Notes: generated by a model from the sequence alone, not told the origin. 64,000 nt of DNA from Cupriavidus pauculus (GCF_008693385.1 NZ_CP044065.1:1550001-1614000), one strand, 5' to 3'; positions 43,997 to 52,923 are shown, numbered from the stretch's first letter. Translations and numbers: made by a program.

Positions 43997-44926
43997 ATGC
44001 CCGTAGTCCCTGTCCGGACGGCTGCAATGCCGCAGTCCGTGCCGGCCCTGCCCGAAACCGATACCCATACTTCCATGCGACAAGAAAACCAGCGCCTCGC
44101 CGACCTGCTTCGTGACGATCAGGACGCCATCGTCAAGAGCTGGACCGCCGAATATCAGGCCAACGCGGGCGGCCGCGGCGTCAGCCAGACCCTGTTCGGG
44201 GAACAGATGGCCATCCTCAAGGCACTGGAGGCCGGCGTCCGGGCCGACGGCAATGCGGCCGGCTTCGAATCCACCGCATGGACCCCGTTGCGCGACGTGC
44301 TCGCGCAACTCTCGGCCTCGCGCGCCGCGCAAGGCGAAACGGCCGACGTGACCAGCGCGTTCGTGCTGGCGATCAAGCGACCGATCTTCGAGGGCCTGCA
44401 GCGCCATCGTGGCGAGCTGGAATCCCAGATCGAGGTACTGTGGGCCGCGTCGGCGATCGTCGATCGCATGGCGCAATGGACCATATCCACATACCAGCGC
44501 TCGCGTGAGGAGATCATCTCGCGCCAGCAGCACGAGCTGCTTGAACTCTCCACGCCGGTCATCAAGCTATGGGATGGCGTGCTCGCGGTACCCGTCATCG
44601 GCACGCTCGACAGCAGCCGCGCGCAGATCGTCATGGAGACGCTTCTGGAGCGGCTGGTCGAGTCCGGCTCCGAACTGGCGATCATCGACATCACGGGCGT
44701 GCCCACGGTCGATACGCTCGTGGCGCAGCATCTGATGAAGACCGTTACCGCCATCCGCCTGATGGGCGCCGAAAGCATCATCAGCGGCATCCGTCCGCAG
44801 ATCGCGCAGACCATCGTGCACCTTGGCATCGACCTCCAGGGCATCCAGACCAAGGCCACGCTGGCCGATGCCCTGTCGGAGGCCCTGCGCCGCACGGGCC
44901 ATACGGTCGCACGCCGCGCCGGTTGA
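43997..44926 (+). CDS. rsbR: Stressosome scaffold protein RsbR
   Basis: A 309-residue protein with an N-terminal RsbRD-like sensor (~30-170) and a C-terminal STAS domain (~185-300). The junction STPVIKLWDGVLAVPVIGTL carries Thr186, matching the position that RsbT phosphorylates in RsbR proteins, and GTLDSSRAQIVMETLLERL the second regulatory region. It opens an operon rsbR-rsbS-rsbT-rsbT/X-kinases. With RsbS it should form the large cytoplasmic stressosome core that releases RsbT on stress. An ATG at 44030 or 44075 is an alternative start. Confidence 0.88.
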   Translation: MPVVPVRTAAMPQSVPALPETDTHTSMRQENQRLADLLRDDQDAIVKSWTAEYQANAGGRGVSQTLFGEQMAILKALEAGVRADGNAAGFESTAWTPLRDVLAQLSASRAAQGETADVTSAFVLAIKRPIFEGLQRHRGELESQIEVLWAASAIVDRMAQWTISTYQRSREEIISRQQHELLELSTPVIKLWDGVLAVPVIGTLDSSRAQIVMETLLERLVESGSELAIIDITGVPTVDTLVAQHLMKTVTAIRLMGAESIISGIRPQIAQTIVHLGIDLQGIQTKATLADALSEALRRTGHTVARRAG

Positions 44927-44938
44927 GCGGGAGCCGAT

Positions 44939-45298
44939 ATGGAACGCATTCCAATCCTGCGCATGGGCAAATTCCTGCTGGTGACGATCCAGATCGACAT
45001 GCAGGATCAGACCGCGCTGCAGCTGCAGGAAGACCTGGCCAACCGGATCGAGAAGACCAGCGCGCGCGGCGTGCTGATCGACGTCTCCGCGCTCGAGATG
45101 GTGGACTCCTTCATCGGCCGCATGCTCGTCAGCATCTCCGGTATCGCGCGCATTCTCGGCGCGGAAACAGTCGTCGTGGGCATCCAGCCCGCGGTGGCCA
45201 TCACGCTCGTGGAGCTTGGGCTATCGCTGACCGGTGTGCGTACCGCCCTCAATGTGGAGCGCGGCATGGCCATGCTCGACGCCGCACAGGACCAATGA
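44939..45298 (+). CDS. rsbS: Stressosome STAS protein RsbS
   Basis: A 119-residue single STAS domain. GVLIDVSALEMVDSFIGRML contains Ser57, equivalent to the phospho-serine of RsbS, within the invariant D-S-F. It is 12 nt after rsbR and 1 nt before rsbT. RsbS holds RsbT inactive in the stressosome until phosphorylated. Complete and of the usual size. Confidence 0.9.
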   Translation: MERIPILRMGKFLLVTIQIDMQDQTALQLQEDLANRIEKTSARGVLIDVSALEMVDSFIGRMLVSISGIARILGAETVVVGIQPAVAITLVELGLSLTGVRTALNVERGMAMLDAAQDQ

Positions 45299-45299
45299 C

Positions 45300-45722
45300 A
45301 TGAGCGTCCTACCAAGCGGCGCGATGGCGCCCACGGGCAACACGCCCCTGCGCGACGAGCGCGACATCGTGCAGGCGCGCGCGATCGTGCGCACCCTGTC
45401 GGTCGGACTCAAGTTCTCGCTCGTCGAGCAGACCAAGATGATCACCGCGGCCAGCGAGCTCGCGCGCAATACCGTCGTCTACGGCGGCGGCGGCGAAATG
45501 CGCTGGGAGGTGATTGGCGACACGGTGCGCAAGGGGTTGCGCCTGCATTTCGAGGACAAGGGGCCCGGCATTCCGGACGTCGAGCAGGCACTGGTCGACG
45601 GCTGGACCACGGGCAGCGGGCTCGGCATGGGCCTGTCCGGCAGCAAGCGACTGGTAAATGAATTTGCCATCCGTACCAACGTTGGTGAGGGGACCTGTGT
45701 CAGCATCACTCGGTGGAAATAG
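45300..45722 (+). CDS. rsbT: Serine/threonine kinase RsbT
   Basis: A 140-residue GHKL-type protein kinase. The N box SELARNTVVYGGGG, G1 box FEDKGPGIPD and G2 box SGLGMGLSGSKRLVNEF are intact. The start at 45300 is one base after the rsbS stop. RsbT phosphorylates RsbR and RsbS and then acts on a partner; in Bacillus this is RsbU, which is absent here. The next gene overlaps its 3' end by 26 nt. Confidence 0.9.
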   Translation: MSVLPSGAMAPTGNTPLRDERDIVQARAIVRTLSVGLKFSLVEQTKMITAASELARNTVVYGGGGEMRWEVIGDTVRKGLRLHFEDKGPGIPDVEQALVDGWTTGSGLGMGLSGSKRLVNEFAIRTNVGEGTCVSITRWK

Positions 45723-46743
45723 CACCCACGGCCCCCACGTCACGTTCCCCATGGGCGATCCGAGCCGCGTTGGCGAGGCGCGCCGGTTCGCGGCGGATCT
45801 GGCCACGCGTCTCGCGTTCGACGCCATCCAGTCTGGCCGGCTCGCCGTCGTGGTCAACGAGCTCGGCAACAACCTGCTGCGACACGCGGTGGGCGGCCGG
45901 CTGCTGATCGGCGCGCGCACGATCAACGACAGCGTGGCCATCGAACTCATCTCGATGGATCAGGGTCCCGGCATTGCCGATATCCAGGCCTGCATGCGCG
46001 ACGGCTATTCCACCGCAGGCAGCGCAGGCCAGGGGCTTGGCGCGATGCAGCGCATGGCGGACGACTTCGACATCCATTCGCAGGCCGGCGACGGCACGCT
46101 GGTACTGGCCCGCTTCTATCGCGAACGCGACCGCAGCGGCGCCGCGCGACGCCTGCCCGGTTTCGCGGTTGGCGCCATCTGCCTGGCCGCGCCGGGCGAG
46201 CGCGTCAGCGGCGACGGCTGGAGCGTCAACATCGACGCCAGTACCATCGAAGTGATGGTCGCCGATGGCCTCGGCCACGGCCCGGACGCCGCGGTCGCCG
46301 CGGATGCCGCGCTGGCCGCTTTCCATCGGCCGCGGCCCCGCGGCGCGGGCCGTTTCGTCGAACTCGCGCACAACGCGCTGCGCGGCACGCGCGGCGCGGC
46401 GATCGCCATCGCGCAGGCGGACGCCGCGACGGGCCGCGTCAGTTTTTCCGGCGCCGGCAACGTCGTCGGGCGTATTCTCTCCGGTGTGACCGACCGCACG
46501 CTGCTGGCGCAGAACGGCACCGCCGGCGTGCAGTTGCGATCGAACGTGCAGGAGCAGGACATGGAGTGGCCCGCCCACGCGCTGCTGCTGCTCTGCTCGG
46601 ACGGCGTACAGTCGCGCTGGCAACTGGAGGATCGCAGTCTGCTGCAACGGGACCCGGCCCTCGTGGCCGCCTTCGTCATCTGGAAATTCTGCCGCGGCCG
46701 CGACGACGCCACCGTGGTGGTGATTCGCCGCGCGGAGACCTGA
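45697..46743 (+). CDS. Fused RsbT-like ATPase and RsbX-type PP2C phosphatase
   Basis: A 348-residue two-domain protein. Residues ~15-150 are a GHKL anti-sigma-type ATPase (VVVNELGNNLLRHAVGGRLL, DQGPGIAD, GQGLGAMQRMADDF); ~155-345 are a SpoIIE/PP2C-like phosphatase (VMVADGLGHGPDAAVAADAA, LLLCSDGVQSRW, RDDATVVVIRR). The GTG at 45697 has GAGGGG five bases upstream and is preferred over an ATG at 45658 that would overlap rsbT by 65 nt. RsbX resets the stressosome by dephosphorylating RsbR/RsbS; the fused ATPase may add a second kinase input. This gene ends 2 nt before a histidine kinase gene. Confidence 0.85.
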   Translation: MSASLGGNSTHGPHVTFPMGDPSRVGEARRFAADLATRLAFDAIQSGRLAVVVNELGNNLLRHAVGGRLLIGARTINDSVAIELISMDQGPGIADIQACMRDGYSTAGSAGQGLGAMQRMADDFDIHSQAGDGTLVLARFYRERDRSGAARRLPGFAVGAICLAAPGERVSGDGWSVNIDASTIEVMVADGLGHGPDAAVAADAALAAFHRPRPRGAGRFVELAHNALRGTRGAAIAIAQADAATGRVSFSGAGNVVGRILSGVTDRTLLAQNGTAGVQLRSNVQEQDMEWPAHALLLLCSDGVQSRWQLEDRSLLQRDPALVAAFVIWKFCRGRDDATVVVIRRAET

Positions 46744-46745
46744 AC

Positions 46746-47645
46746 ATGGCCGAACTCGACAACGACCCCGCCACCCTGCAGGCCCTGCTCGATGCGCGCA
46801 CGCAGGAAGTGGAAGCGCTGCGCGCGGAGCTCGAGGAAACGAACCGCGGCGTGCTGGCGTTGTACTCGGAACTGGATATCCAGGCCGACCAGCTGCGACA
46901 GGCCACGGAGCTCAAGAGCCGTTTCCTCGCCTACATGAGCCACGAATTCCGGACGCCCATCGTGGCCATCCAGAGCATTACGCGGCTGCTGATCGATCGC
47001 GTGGACGGCCCGCTCACGACCGAGCAGGAACGGCAGGTCACGTTCGTGCGCGATACCGCCGCGGAGTTCGCCGACATGGTCAACGACCTGCTCGACCTCG
47101 CGCGGCTCGAAGCGGGACGCGTCGATGTGTCCCCGGCGTGGTTCGACATGGTGGTGCTGTTCGATGCGTTGCGCGGCATGTTCAAGCCCGTGCTGACCAA
47201 TCCCGAGGTCTCGCTGATCTTCGAGGAACCGCAGGATATCCCGAAGCTGTTCGGCGACGATCGCAAGCTGTCGCAGATCCTGCGCAACTTCATCTCCAAC
47301 GCGCTCAAGTTCACGCCGAGCGGCGAGGTCCGCATCGCCGCGCACAGCGACAACCCGGCCACCATCACGTTCTCCGTGCGCGACACCGGCATCGGCATCC
47401 CCGCCGAAGCGCATGGCGCGGTGTTCCAGGACTTCGTGCAGATCGACTCGCCGCTGCAGCGGCGGTATCGCGGATCCGGCCTCGGACTGGCACTGAGCAA
47501 GCGGCTGGCCGAGGTGCTGGGCGGCCATGTCGGGTTCGAAAGCGAGGTCGGCGTCGGCTCGCGCTTCTACGTCACGCTGCCCGTGACTTACGGCGCGCCG
47601 TCGAACGCCGACGCCAATACACACGGAGGCAGCCATGGGCAATGA
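46746..47645 (+). CDS. Soluble histidine kinase of the stressosome operon
   Basis: A 299-residue kinase with a coiled-coil start (ARTQEVEALRAELEETNRGV), HisKA with FLAYMSHEFRTPI and HATPase boxes NFISNALKFT, DTGIGIP, GSGLGLALS. No sensor or membrane segment, so its signal probably comes from protein partners such as the RsbRST complex. It overlaps the next gene by 11 nt. Gene order suggests it relays stressosome state into a two-component phosphorelay instead of a sigma-B cascade. Confidence 0.88.
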   Translation: MAELDNDPATLQALLDARTQEVEALRAELEETNRGVLALYSELDIQADQLRQATELKSRFLAYMSHEFRTPIVAIQSITRLLIDRVDGPLTTEQERQVTFVRDTAAEFADMVNDLLDLARLEAGRVDVSPAWFDMVVLFDALRGMFKPVLTNPEVSLIFEEPQDIPKLFGDDRKLSQILRNFISNALKFTPSGEVRIAAHSDNPATITFSVRDTGIGIPAEAHGAVFQDFVQIDSPLQRRYRGSGLGLALSKRLAEVLGGHVGFESEVGVGSRFYVTLPVTYGAPSNADANTHGGSHGQ

Positions 47646-49626
47646 TGCGATGCCCGCGCCGGCACCCTCGGCACCGACGATGCCGGGCCGCGATATCGCG
47701 CCCCTGGTACTCGTCGTCGACGACAATCCCGTCACGCGCTATGCGACAGTCCGCACGCTGTCCGCCGCGGGCTTTCGCACCATCGAGGCCGAAAGCGGGC
47801 AGGAAGCGCTCCAGCGCGCGGACGTGACGGTCTCCGCGATCGTGCTCGACGTCAACCTGCCCGATATCGACGGGTTCCAGGTCTGCCGCATGCTGCGCGA
47901 GCGCCATGACACGGCGACCGTGCCGGTGGTCCACCTGTCGGCTACGTACGTCCAGGACTACGACAAGGTGCGCGGCCTGGACGCCGGCGCCAGCGCCTAT
48001 CTGATCCACCCGGCGGAACCCGCCGTGCTCGTGGCGACGATCTCGTCGCTGCTGCGTGCCAGCGCGGCCGAACGCTCGATGCGGGAGTCCGAGTCGCGTT
48101 TCCGCGCGATCTACCATCAGGCCATCGGCGGCATCTGCACGATCGATCTCGATGGCCGGTTCGTCGACGTCAATCCGGCCATGCAGAGCGTGCTGCGCCG
48201 CCCGCCGGAGGAGCTCGTGGGGCAACCGGTCGCATCGTTCGCCCCGCCCGGCTGGCGGGAGCGCGTGGAGGAAGCCACGGGCCCGCATGCCAACCACGGC
48301 TGGCAGGGCGCGTTCCCGCTGCTCGATGCCGAAGGCCAGCTCACGTTCTTCGAATGGAGCATCTCTTCCGTGCTCGAGACCGGCGTCAAGGTCGCGGTGG
48401 CATCGAACATCACGGACCGCGTCAACCTCGAACAGCAGCGCGAGCAGCTGATCGAGCGCGAGCAGGCCGCGCGCGCGGCGGTCGAGCGGCTCAACCGCAT
48501 GAAGGACGACTTCATCGCCATCCTCTCGCACGAGCTGCGCAATCCGCTCAACGTGATTTCGGTATGGACGCATGTGCTCGGCCGCCATATCGACTCCGAC
48601 GAGGGCCGGCGCGGACTGGCCGCCGTGGAACGCAATATCGCGATCCAGCGCCGGCTCGTGGCGGACCTCGTCGATGTGTCCATGCTCAACGTCGGCAAGC
48701 TCAAGCTCGAGCGCGAACGCACGAATCCCGCCGACGTCATTCGCAGCGCCATCGAAAGCATGGAGGCTGCCGCGCAGGACCGCCGCGTGACGCTCGACGC
48801 CGAGTTCGCGCCGGGGCTGACCAACGAAGCGTTCATCGACCCCGCGCGCTTCCAGCAGATTCTGTGGAACCTGCTCTCCAACGCGATCAAGTTCTCGCCC
48901 GAAGGCGGCACCGTGCGCGTGATCGCGCGCCCCGAAGGCGACGCGCTGCAGGTCACCGTCATGGATCAGGGCCGTGGTATCTCCGCCGAGTTCCTGCCGC
49001 TGCTATTCGACCGTTTTACCCAAAGCGACGATGCAAACCGCCGCAAGCACGGCGGCCTCGGCCTCGGGCTCGCCATCGTCAAGCATCTGGCCGAGATGCA
49101 TGGCGGGTCGGTACAGGCACGCAGCGGCGGCGAGAACCAGGGTTCGACGTTCGAAGTCACGATCCCGCTCCACGAAACCGCGCCCACGGATACCGACGCC
49201 TCGGGCGGCCAGCCCGTGCTGGCCCATCAGCCGGTGCCGCTTCAGGCGCTCGATATCCTCGTGGTCGAAGACGACGCCGACGCCTCGGCCGCGCTCTCGA
49301 CGATTCTGACCGGCTACGGCGCGCGCGTCCGTTGTGCGCGCGATTGCGACGAAGCCCTTGCGCAGATTAGTCGGGCCACGCCTGACCTGGTCATCAGCGA
49401 TATCGGATTGCCCGGCCGCGACGGCAACGATCTGATCCGCGACATCCGCATCCGCGAGACGCTCGAGTCGCTGCCGCGCGTGCCCGCCATCGCGCTGACC
49501 GCCTTCACGCGCCAGCAGGACCGCCGCGTGTCGCTGGAGTCAGGCTTCGACGCGGTCTGCGGCAAGCCGCTGCGCCTGCAGGACCTGCTCAACGCGATCG
49601 AGGCGACGCTGGGCCCCGGACGTTGA
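47635..49626 (+). CDS. REC-PAS-HisKA-HATPase-REC hybrid kinase of the stressosome operon
   Basis: A 663-residue hybrid kinase. First receiver Asp72 in IVLDVNLPDIDG, PAS ~145-270, HisKA His299 in ILSHELRNPL, HATPase boxes NLLSNAIKFS, DQGRGIS, GLGLGLAIV, and second receiver Asp589 in VISDIGLPGRDG. GGAGG lies five bases before the ATG at 47635. The N-terminal receiver can take phosphate from the kinase encoded just upstream and the C-terminal one passes it on; no DNA-binding output domain is in the operon. A strong terminator follows 32 nt after the stop. Confidence 0.9.
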   Translation: MGNDAMPAPAPSAPTMPGRDIAPLVLVVDDNPVTRYATVRTLSAAGFRTIEAESGQEALQRADVTVSAIVLDVNLPDIDGFQVCRMLRERHDTATVPVVHLSATYVQDYDKVRGLDAGASAYLIHPAEPAVLVATISSLLRASAAERSMRESESRFRAIYHQAIGGICTIDLDGRFVDVNPAMQSVLRRPPEELVGQPVASFAPPGWRERVEEATGPHANHGWQGAFPLLDAEGQLTFFEWSISSVLETGVKVAVASNITDRVNLEQQREQLIEREQAARAAVERLNRMKDDFIAILSHELRNPLNVISVWTHVLGRHIDSDEGRRGLAAVERNIAIQRRLVADLVDVSMLNVGKLKLERERTNPADVIRSAIESMEAAAQDRRVTLDAEFAPGLTNEAFIDPARFQQILWNLLSNAIKFSPEGGTVRVIARPEGDALQVTVMDQGRGISAEFLPLLFDRFTQSDDANRRKHGGLGLGLAIVKHLAEMHGGSVQARSGGENQGSTFEVTIPLHETAPTDTDASGGQPVLAHQPVPLQALDILVVEDDADASAALSTILTGYGARVRCARDCDEALAQISRATPDLVISDIGLPGRDGNDLIRDIRIRETLESLPRVPAIALTAFTRQQDRRVSLESGFDAVCGKPLRLQDLLNAIEATLGPGR

Positions 49627-49657
49627 TCCCTCCGGAAATTTCCGAACACGCTATGCG

Positions 49658-49684
49658 AAATTGCCGCCATTAGGCGGCAATTTT
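49658..49684 (+). terminator. Rho-independent terminator of the stressosome operon
   Basis: Perfect 11-bp arms AAATTGCCGCC/GGCGGCAATTT around ATTA with a T-run, 32 nt after the hybrid kinase stop. Symmetric A/T ends mean it could act in both directions. Confidence 0.85.
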
Positions 49685-49713
49685 GGCGCTATTTAGCGGA
49701 AATACGCGCCAAA
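49682..49713. other. Second hairpin after the terminator
   Basis: TTTGGCGC (49682-49689) pairs with GCGCCAAA (49706-49713) across 16 bases, directly abutting the first hairpin and followed by TTTCAT. It may be a back-up terminator or a leader element before the TonB receptor gene. Confidence 0.45.
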
Positions 49714-49773
49714 TTTCATAAATCTCCGATTTCACACGGCCTACTGGATAGGCACCATTCGTGGCTTTCAAAC

Positions 49774-49786
49774 GCGAATCATTCGC
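49774..49786. promoter_or_regulatory. Fur-like operator before the TonB receptor gene
   Basis: GCGAATCATTCGC is a perfect 13-bp palindrome and matches the central AAT-N-ATT of the Fur 7-1-7 consensus, in the GC-rich form seen in Burkholderiaceae. It lies 36 bp before the receptor start codon. Iron control is the natural reading. Confidence 0.6.
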
Positions 49787-49822
49787 ATCCGTGCGCGATT
49801 CGCTCTCCATGAGCCACTGAAG

Positions 49823-52000
49823 ATGACATCCAGTTTGCATTCCCCGCTCGCTCCCTCTCCGGCTAGCGCCATCCGCCCGCTCGCGGCCCTGGCGCGGCTT
49901 GTCGTGCTGACGGGCTTCCCGCTCTGCGGCACCACGCTCGCCCATGCGGCCCCGGCGGCCACCACCCTCCCCGCCGTCACCGTCACCGCGCCCACGCTTG
50001 CCGCCAACGACGCAAGGGGGCACCAGCTGGAAACGCCCTTCGCCAACGGCGCGCTGGGCAGCCGCTCGCAGCTCGACACGCCGTTCTCCACGACCATCGT
50101 CACCGGCGAGGATCTGGCCGACCGCCAGGTCACCAAACTGGGCGACATCTTCGCGCTCGATGCCTCGGTCACGGACAACAGCAATGGCAACAGCGCGTGG
50201 AATTCGTACCTGACCGTGCGCGGCGTGCCGCTCGACTGGCAGCGCGGCTTCAAGATCAACGGCATGCCCTACGTCGGCTACGGCAATACGCTGCCATACG
50301 AACAGCTCGCGCAGGTGGAACTGCTCAAAGGGCCTTCGGCGTTCATGTATGGATTTGCCACGCCGGGCGGCGCGCTCAACTACGTCACGAAGAAGCCGCC
50401 CGCGCCGGGCGAGCCGCTGCTGGCCAGCATCGACTTCGGATACCGCACCGCGCATCTCTGGGGCGAGCACCTCGACCTCGGCGGGCGCGTGGGGCCGGAC
50501 GACCGGTTCGGCTACCGCGTGAACCTCACGCACGAGGAAGGCAAGCCCGCCAACGCGGTCGGCATGAACCGCAACGCGGCGTCGCTGGGCCTCGAAGCAC
50601 GCGTCACCCCCGCGCTCACGTGGACATTCGACGGCCTCTATCAGGACCGCAATGCCTGGGGCCAGACGCCCACGTTCGCGACCTATGCGATCCAGGGCAC
50701 GCGGCTGCCGGCCATGGTCAGCGGCCGTGGCGGCGTCTTTGCCGGGCCGGACCAGCATCTGTACACGAACCTCCAGCTCTACACGACAGGCCTGCGCTAC
50801 GCGCTCTCCCCGGACTGGACGCTCACCACGCGCTACAGCTTCTCCAAGCAATCGCGCAACCGCAACGAGTCGTCCTACGTGCTGCGGAACAGCGCCGGCG
50901 ACTACGACGACTATCGCTACTACGGTATTCAGGGGCACCAGTTCAACTATGTCGATGCCATGGTGGAGGGCCGGTTCCGCACGGGGCCGTTCGCCCACCA
51001 GATCGTCGCGGGCGTGGCCGGCCAGAAGCAGCGAAACTTCTATAGCCGCGGCACGGGCCGCTACTTCCTGCTCGGCACCGGCAATATCTTCGAGCCGAGC
51101 ACCAATGTCTTCTATCAGCCGGATGGCCTCGTCACGTTCCGCGCGAGCGACATCGAGCAAAAGGCCGCGTTCCTCTCCGACACGCTGCAACTGACCGAGC
51201 GCTGGTCGGTGCTCGCCGGCGTGCGCTACACGAACTTCTCGCAGCACAACTACAACCGCGGCGGCACGACGAAGAGCGTCTACAGCAAGAGCGGCGTCAT
51301 CTCGCCCACTGCGGCGCTGATGTTCAAGCCGGCGCCGGGTACGACGCTCTATGCCAGCTACGTGGAATCGCTGGAGCCAGGCACGCTGGTGAGCGACCAG
51401 AGCCTCGCCAACTTCGGGCAGCAGCTGAATCCGGTCCGCAGCCGGCAGTACGAGGTCGGCGCCAAGACCGACCGCGACCGCTGGACCGGCACGGCGGCGC
51501 TGTTCCGCCTCGAACGCGGCGCCCAGTACCGCCAGGGCAACTATATGGCGCAGGACGGGCTCGAGGTGTATCAGGGCGTGGAACTGGACGGCTACACGCG
51601 CGTCGGCCAATGGGATCTCAAGGCCAGCGCGATGTACCTGCATGCGCGCTATGCGCGCGGCGTGCAGAACGACGGCAATCGCGTGGCGGGCGCGCCGGCG
51701 CTCGTGCTCGCGGGCGCCGTGGGCTATCGCGTGCCGTTCGTGCCGGGCCTGCGCATCGGCGTGGACGGCAAGTACACGGGCAGCGTGAAGCTGCGGCCCG
51801 CCGGCGATATTGCGCTGGGCGGCTACACCGTGTTCAATGCGGGCGCCAGCTACACCACGCGCGTGGCGGGCCGCGAGGTCACGCTGCGCGCGGTGCTGGC
51901 CAACCTGACCAACAAGCGCATCTGGGGCTTCCAGTACGCCGACTATATGCAGCCGGCCGATCCGCGCGCGATCAGCCTGAACGCGAAAATCACGTACTGA
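49823..52000 (+). CDS. TonB-dependent siderophore receptor
   Basis: A 725-residue outer-membrane receptor. A signal peptide ends near AHAAPAATT, followed by a TonB-box-like LPAVTVTAP, a plug domain (TTIVTGEDLADRQVTKLGDI, VELLKGPSAFMYGFATPGGA) and a 22-strand-type barrel ending in the C-terminal aromatic-adjacent SLNAKITY typical of outer-membrane insertion. The variant plug motif and length fit ferric-siderophore receptors. A Fur-like box lies 36 bp upstream. No siderophore synthesis or ABC genes are adjacent, so it probably takes up a foreign siderophore. Confidence 0.9.
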   Translation: MTSSLHSPLAPSPASAIRPLAALARLVVLTGFPLCGTTLAHAAPAATTLPAVTVTAPTLAANDARGHQLETPFANGALGSRSQLDTPFSTTIVTGEDLADRQVTKLGDIFALDASVTDNSNGNSAWNSYLTVRGVPLDWQRGFKINGMPYVGYGNTLPYEQLAQVELLKGPSAFMYGFATPGGALNYVTKKPPAPGEPLLASIDFGYRTAHLWGEHLDLGGRVGPDDRFGYRVNLTHEEGKPANAVGMNRNAASLGLEARVTPALTWTFDGLYQDRNAWGQTPTFATYAIQGTRLPAMVSGRGGVFAGPDQHLYTNLQLYTTGLRYALSPDWTLTTRYSFSKQSRNRNESSYVLRNSAGDYDDYRYYGIQGHQFNYVDAMVEGRFRTGPFAHQIVAGVAGQKQRNFYSRGTGRYFLLGTGNIFEPSTNVFYQPDGLVTFRASDIEQKAAFLSDTLQLTERWSVLAGVRYTNFSQHNYNRGGTTKSVYSKSGVISPTAALMFKPAPGTTLYASYVESLEPGTLVSDQSLANFGQQLNPVRSRQYEVGAKTDRDRWTGTAALFRLERGAQYRQGNYMAQDGLEVYQGVELDGYTRVGQWDLKASAMYLHARYARGVQNDGNRVAGAPALVLAGAVGYRVPFVPGLRIGVDGKYTGSVKLRPAGDIALGGYTVFNAGASYTTRVAGREVTLRAVLANLTNKRIWGFQYADYMQPADPRAISLNAKITY

Positions 52001-52083
52001 CGCTCGGAAACGTCCGTCCGACTGGCGAACCCCGCGATCGCTGCCTACGATAAATCCATCGTTCATGCATCGAGGGGATCGTC

Positions 52084-52533
52084 ATGACCCGCGCGCTCGC
52101 ATCGTCCCTGCTGTCCCTGTTGCTGCTGCTTGCGGGCAACGTGGCGCATGCCGTTACCAAATGCCAGGGACCGGACGGCATCCTCTACCAGAACGGTACC
52201 TGTCCGGCGGGATACGCCAATATCACCGCCGGCATGAAAGCCAACATCACCACCGTGCCGCGCAGCACGCCGGCGTCGCGCCAGCAGGACGCCGCATATG
52301 CGCGCGTGCTCGCCGCCGAAGTTCGCGAGCGAGAGGCACAGTGGACGCTCGATCAGCAACGCTATCGCATTGCGCAGAACAATTTCTGGGCCGAGTGTCA
52401 GATGCTCGAATTCCAGCTTCGCGCGAGTGAACGCGCGATCGTGGAATCCCCCACATGGGAGGGGTCGCGCCGCTATCGCGAGAGCCATCGCGCCCTGCGC
52501 ACGCAGCAATACGACCTCGGTTGCTATGGCTGA
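52084..52533 (+). CDS. DUF4124-like exported small protein
   Basis: A 149-residue protein with a signal peptide (LASSLLSLLLLLAGNVAHA) and the short domain VTKCQGPDGILYQNGTCPAG, in which two Cys frame a YQ-x-x-x-C core as in DUF4124 proteins. The rest is helical (YARVLAAEVREREAQWTLDQ) with Cys residues at the end. GAGGGGATCGTC precedes the ATG. Likely periplasmic; function unknown. An AGCGCGA/TCGCGCT hairpin overlaps its stop (52533-52552) without a T-run. Confidence 0.75.
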   Translation: MTRALASSLLSLLLLLAGNVAHAVTKCQGPDGILYQNGTCPAGYANITAGMKANITTVPRSTPASRQQDAAYARVLAAEVREREAQWTLDQQRYRIAQNNFWAECQMLEFQLRASERAIVESPTWEGSRRYRESHRALRTQQYDLGCYG

Positions 52534-52701
52534 GCGCGATATTAGTCGCGCTTAGATCGGCCTACAAAAAGTTTCAGACGCCAAGCGTAACGACGTTCCC
52601 TACAATCCGGGTCACATTCCGGCCCGCCAGCTTTCGTCGCGTTTTTGTTTGATTCGACCTGCCGTTAGCCTTGCGGTCGCAACCCTCATCCGTGAAGAAA
52701 C

Positions 52702-52851
52702 ATGATGACTCTGACCGCGATCGTTGCGTACATGCTGGCCTGCATCGTTGCACTGGCCTACGGCGCCCGTTGGGTGCTCAAGAATGACCCTCTGCTGCGG
52801 CAGCATGCGCTGAAACCGCGCACGCGCCCGCAAACGGAGGACCGCCGGTAA
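52702..52851 (+). CDS. Small single-span membrane protein (49 aa)
   Basis: A short frame starting MMTLTAIVAYMLACIVALAY, one transmembrane helix, then a basic polar tail (LRQHALKPRTRPQTEDRR). Its codons have the strong GC3 of neighbouring genes and it is followed 43 nt later by a clear terminator. GAAGAAAC precedes the double ATG; a start at the second ATG (52705) is as likely. No family recognised; it is probably a real but uncharacterised membrane peptide. Confidence 0.6.
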   Translation: MMTLTAIVAYMLACIVALAYGARWVLKNDPLLRQHALKPRTRPQTEDRR

Positions 52852-52893
52852 CGCACCGCGCTGCCGTGCGCTGCGCCGCACCGTTCCCTTGTT

Positions 52894-52923
52894 AGCCCGG
52901 TCATGTCCTGCCGGGCTTTTTTC
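52894..52923 (+). terminator. Rho-independent terminator
   Basis: AGCCCGG and CCGGGCT arms (7 bp) with a 10-nt loop followed by TTTTTTC, 43 nt after the 49-residue gene. Confidence 0.85.

Noticed and set aside
49670..52066. A 798-residue minus-strand frame
   Set aside because: Antisense to the TonB receptor; composition is that of a shadow frame.
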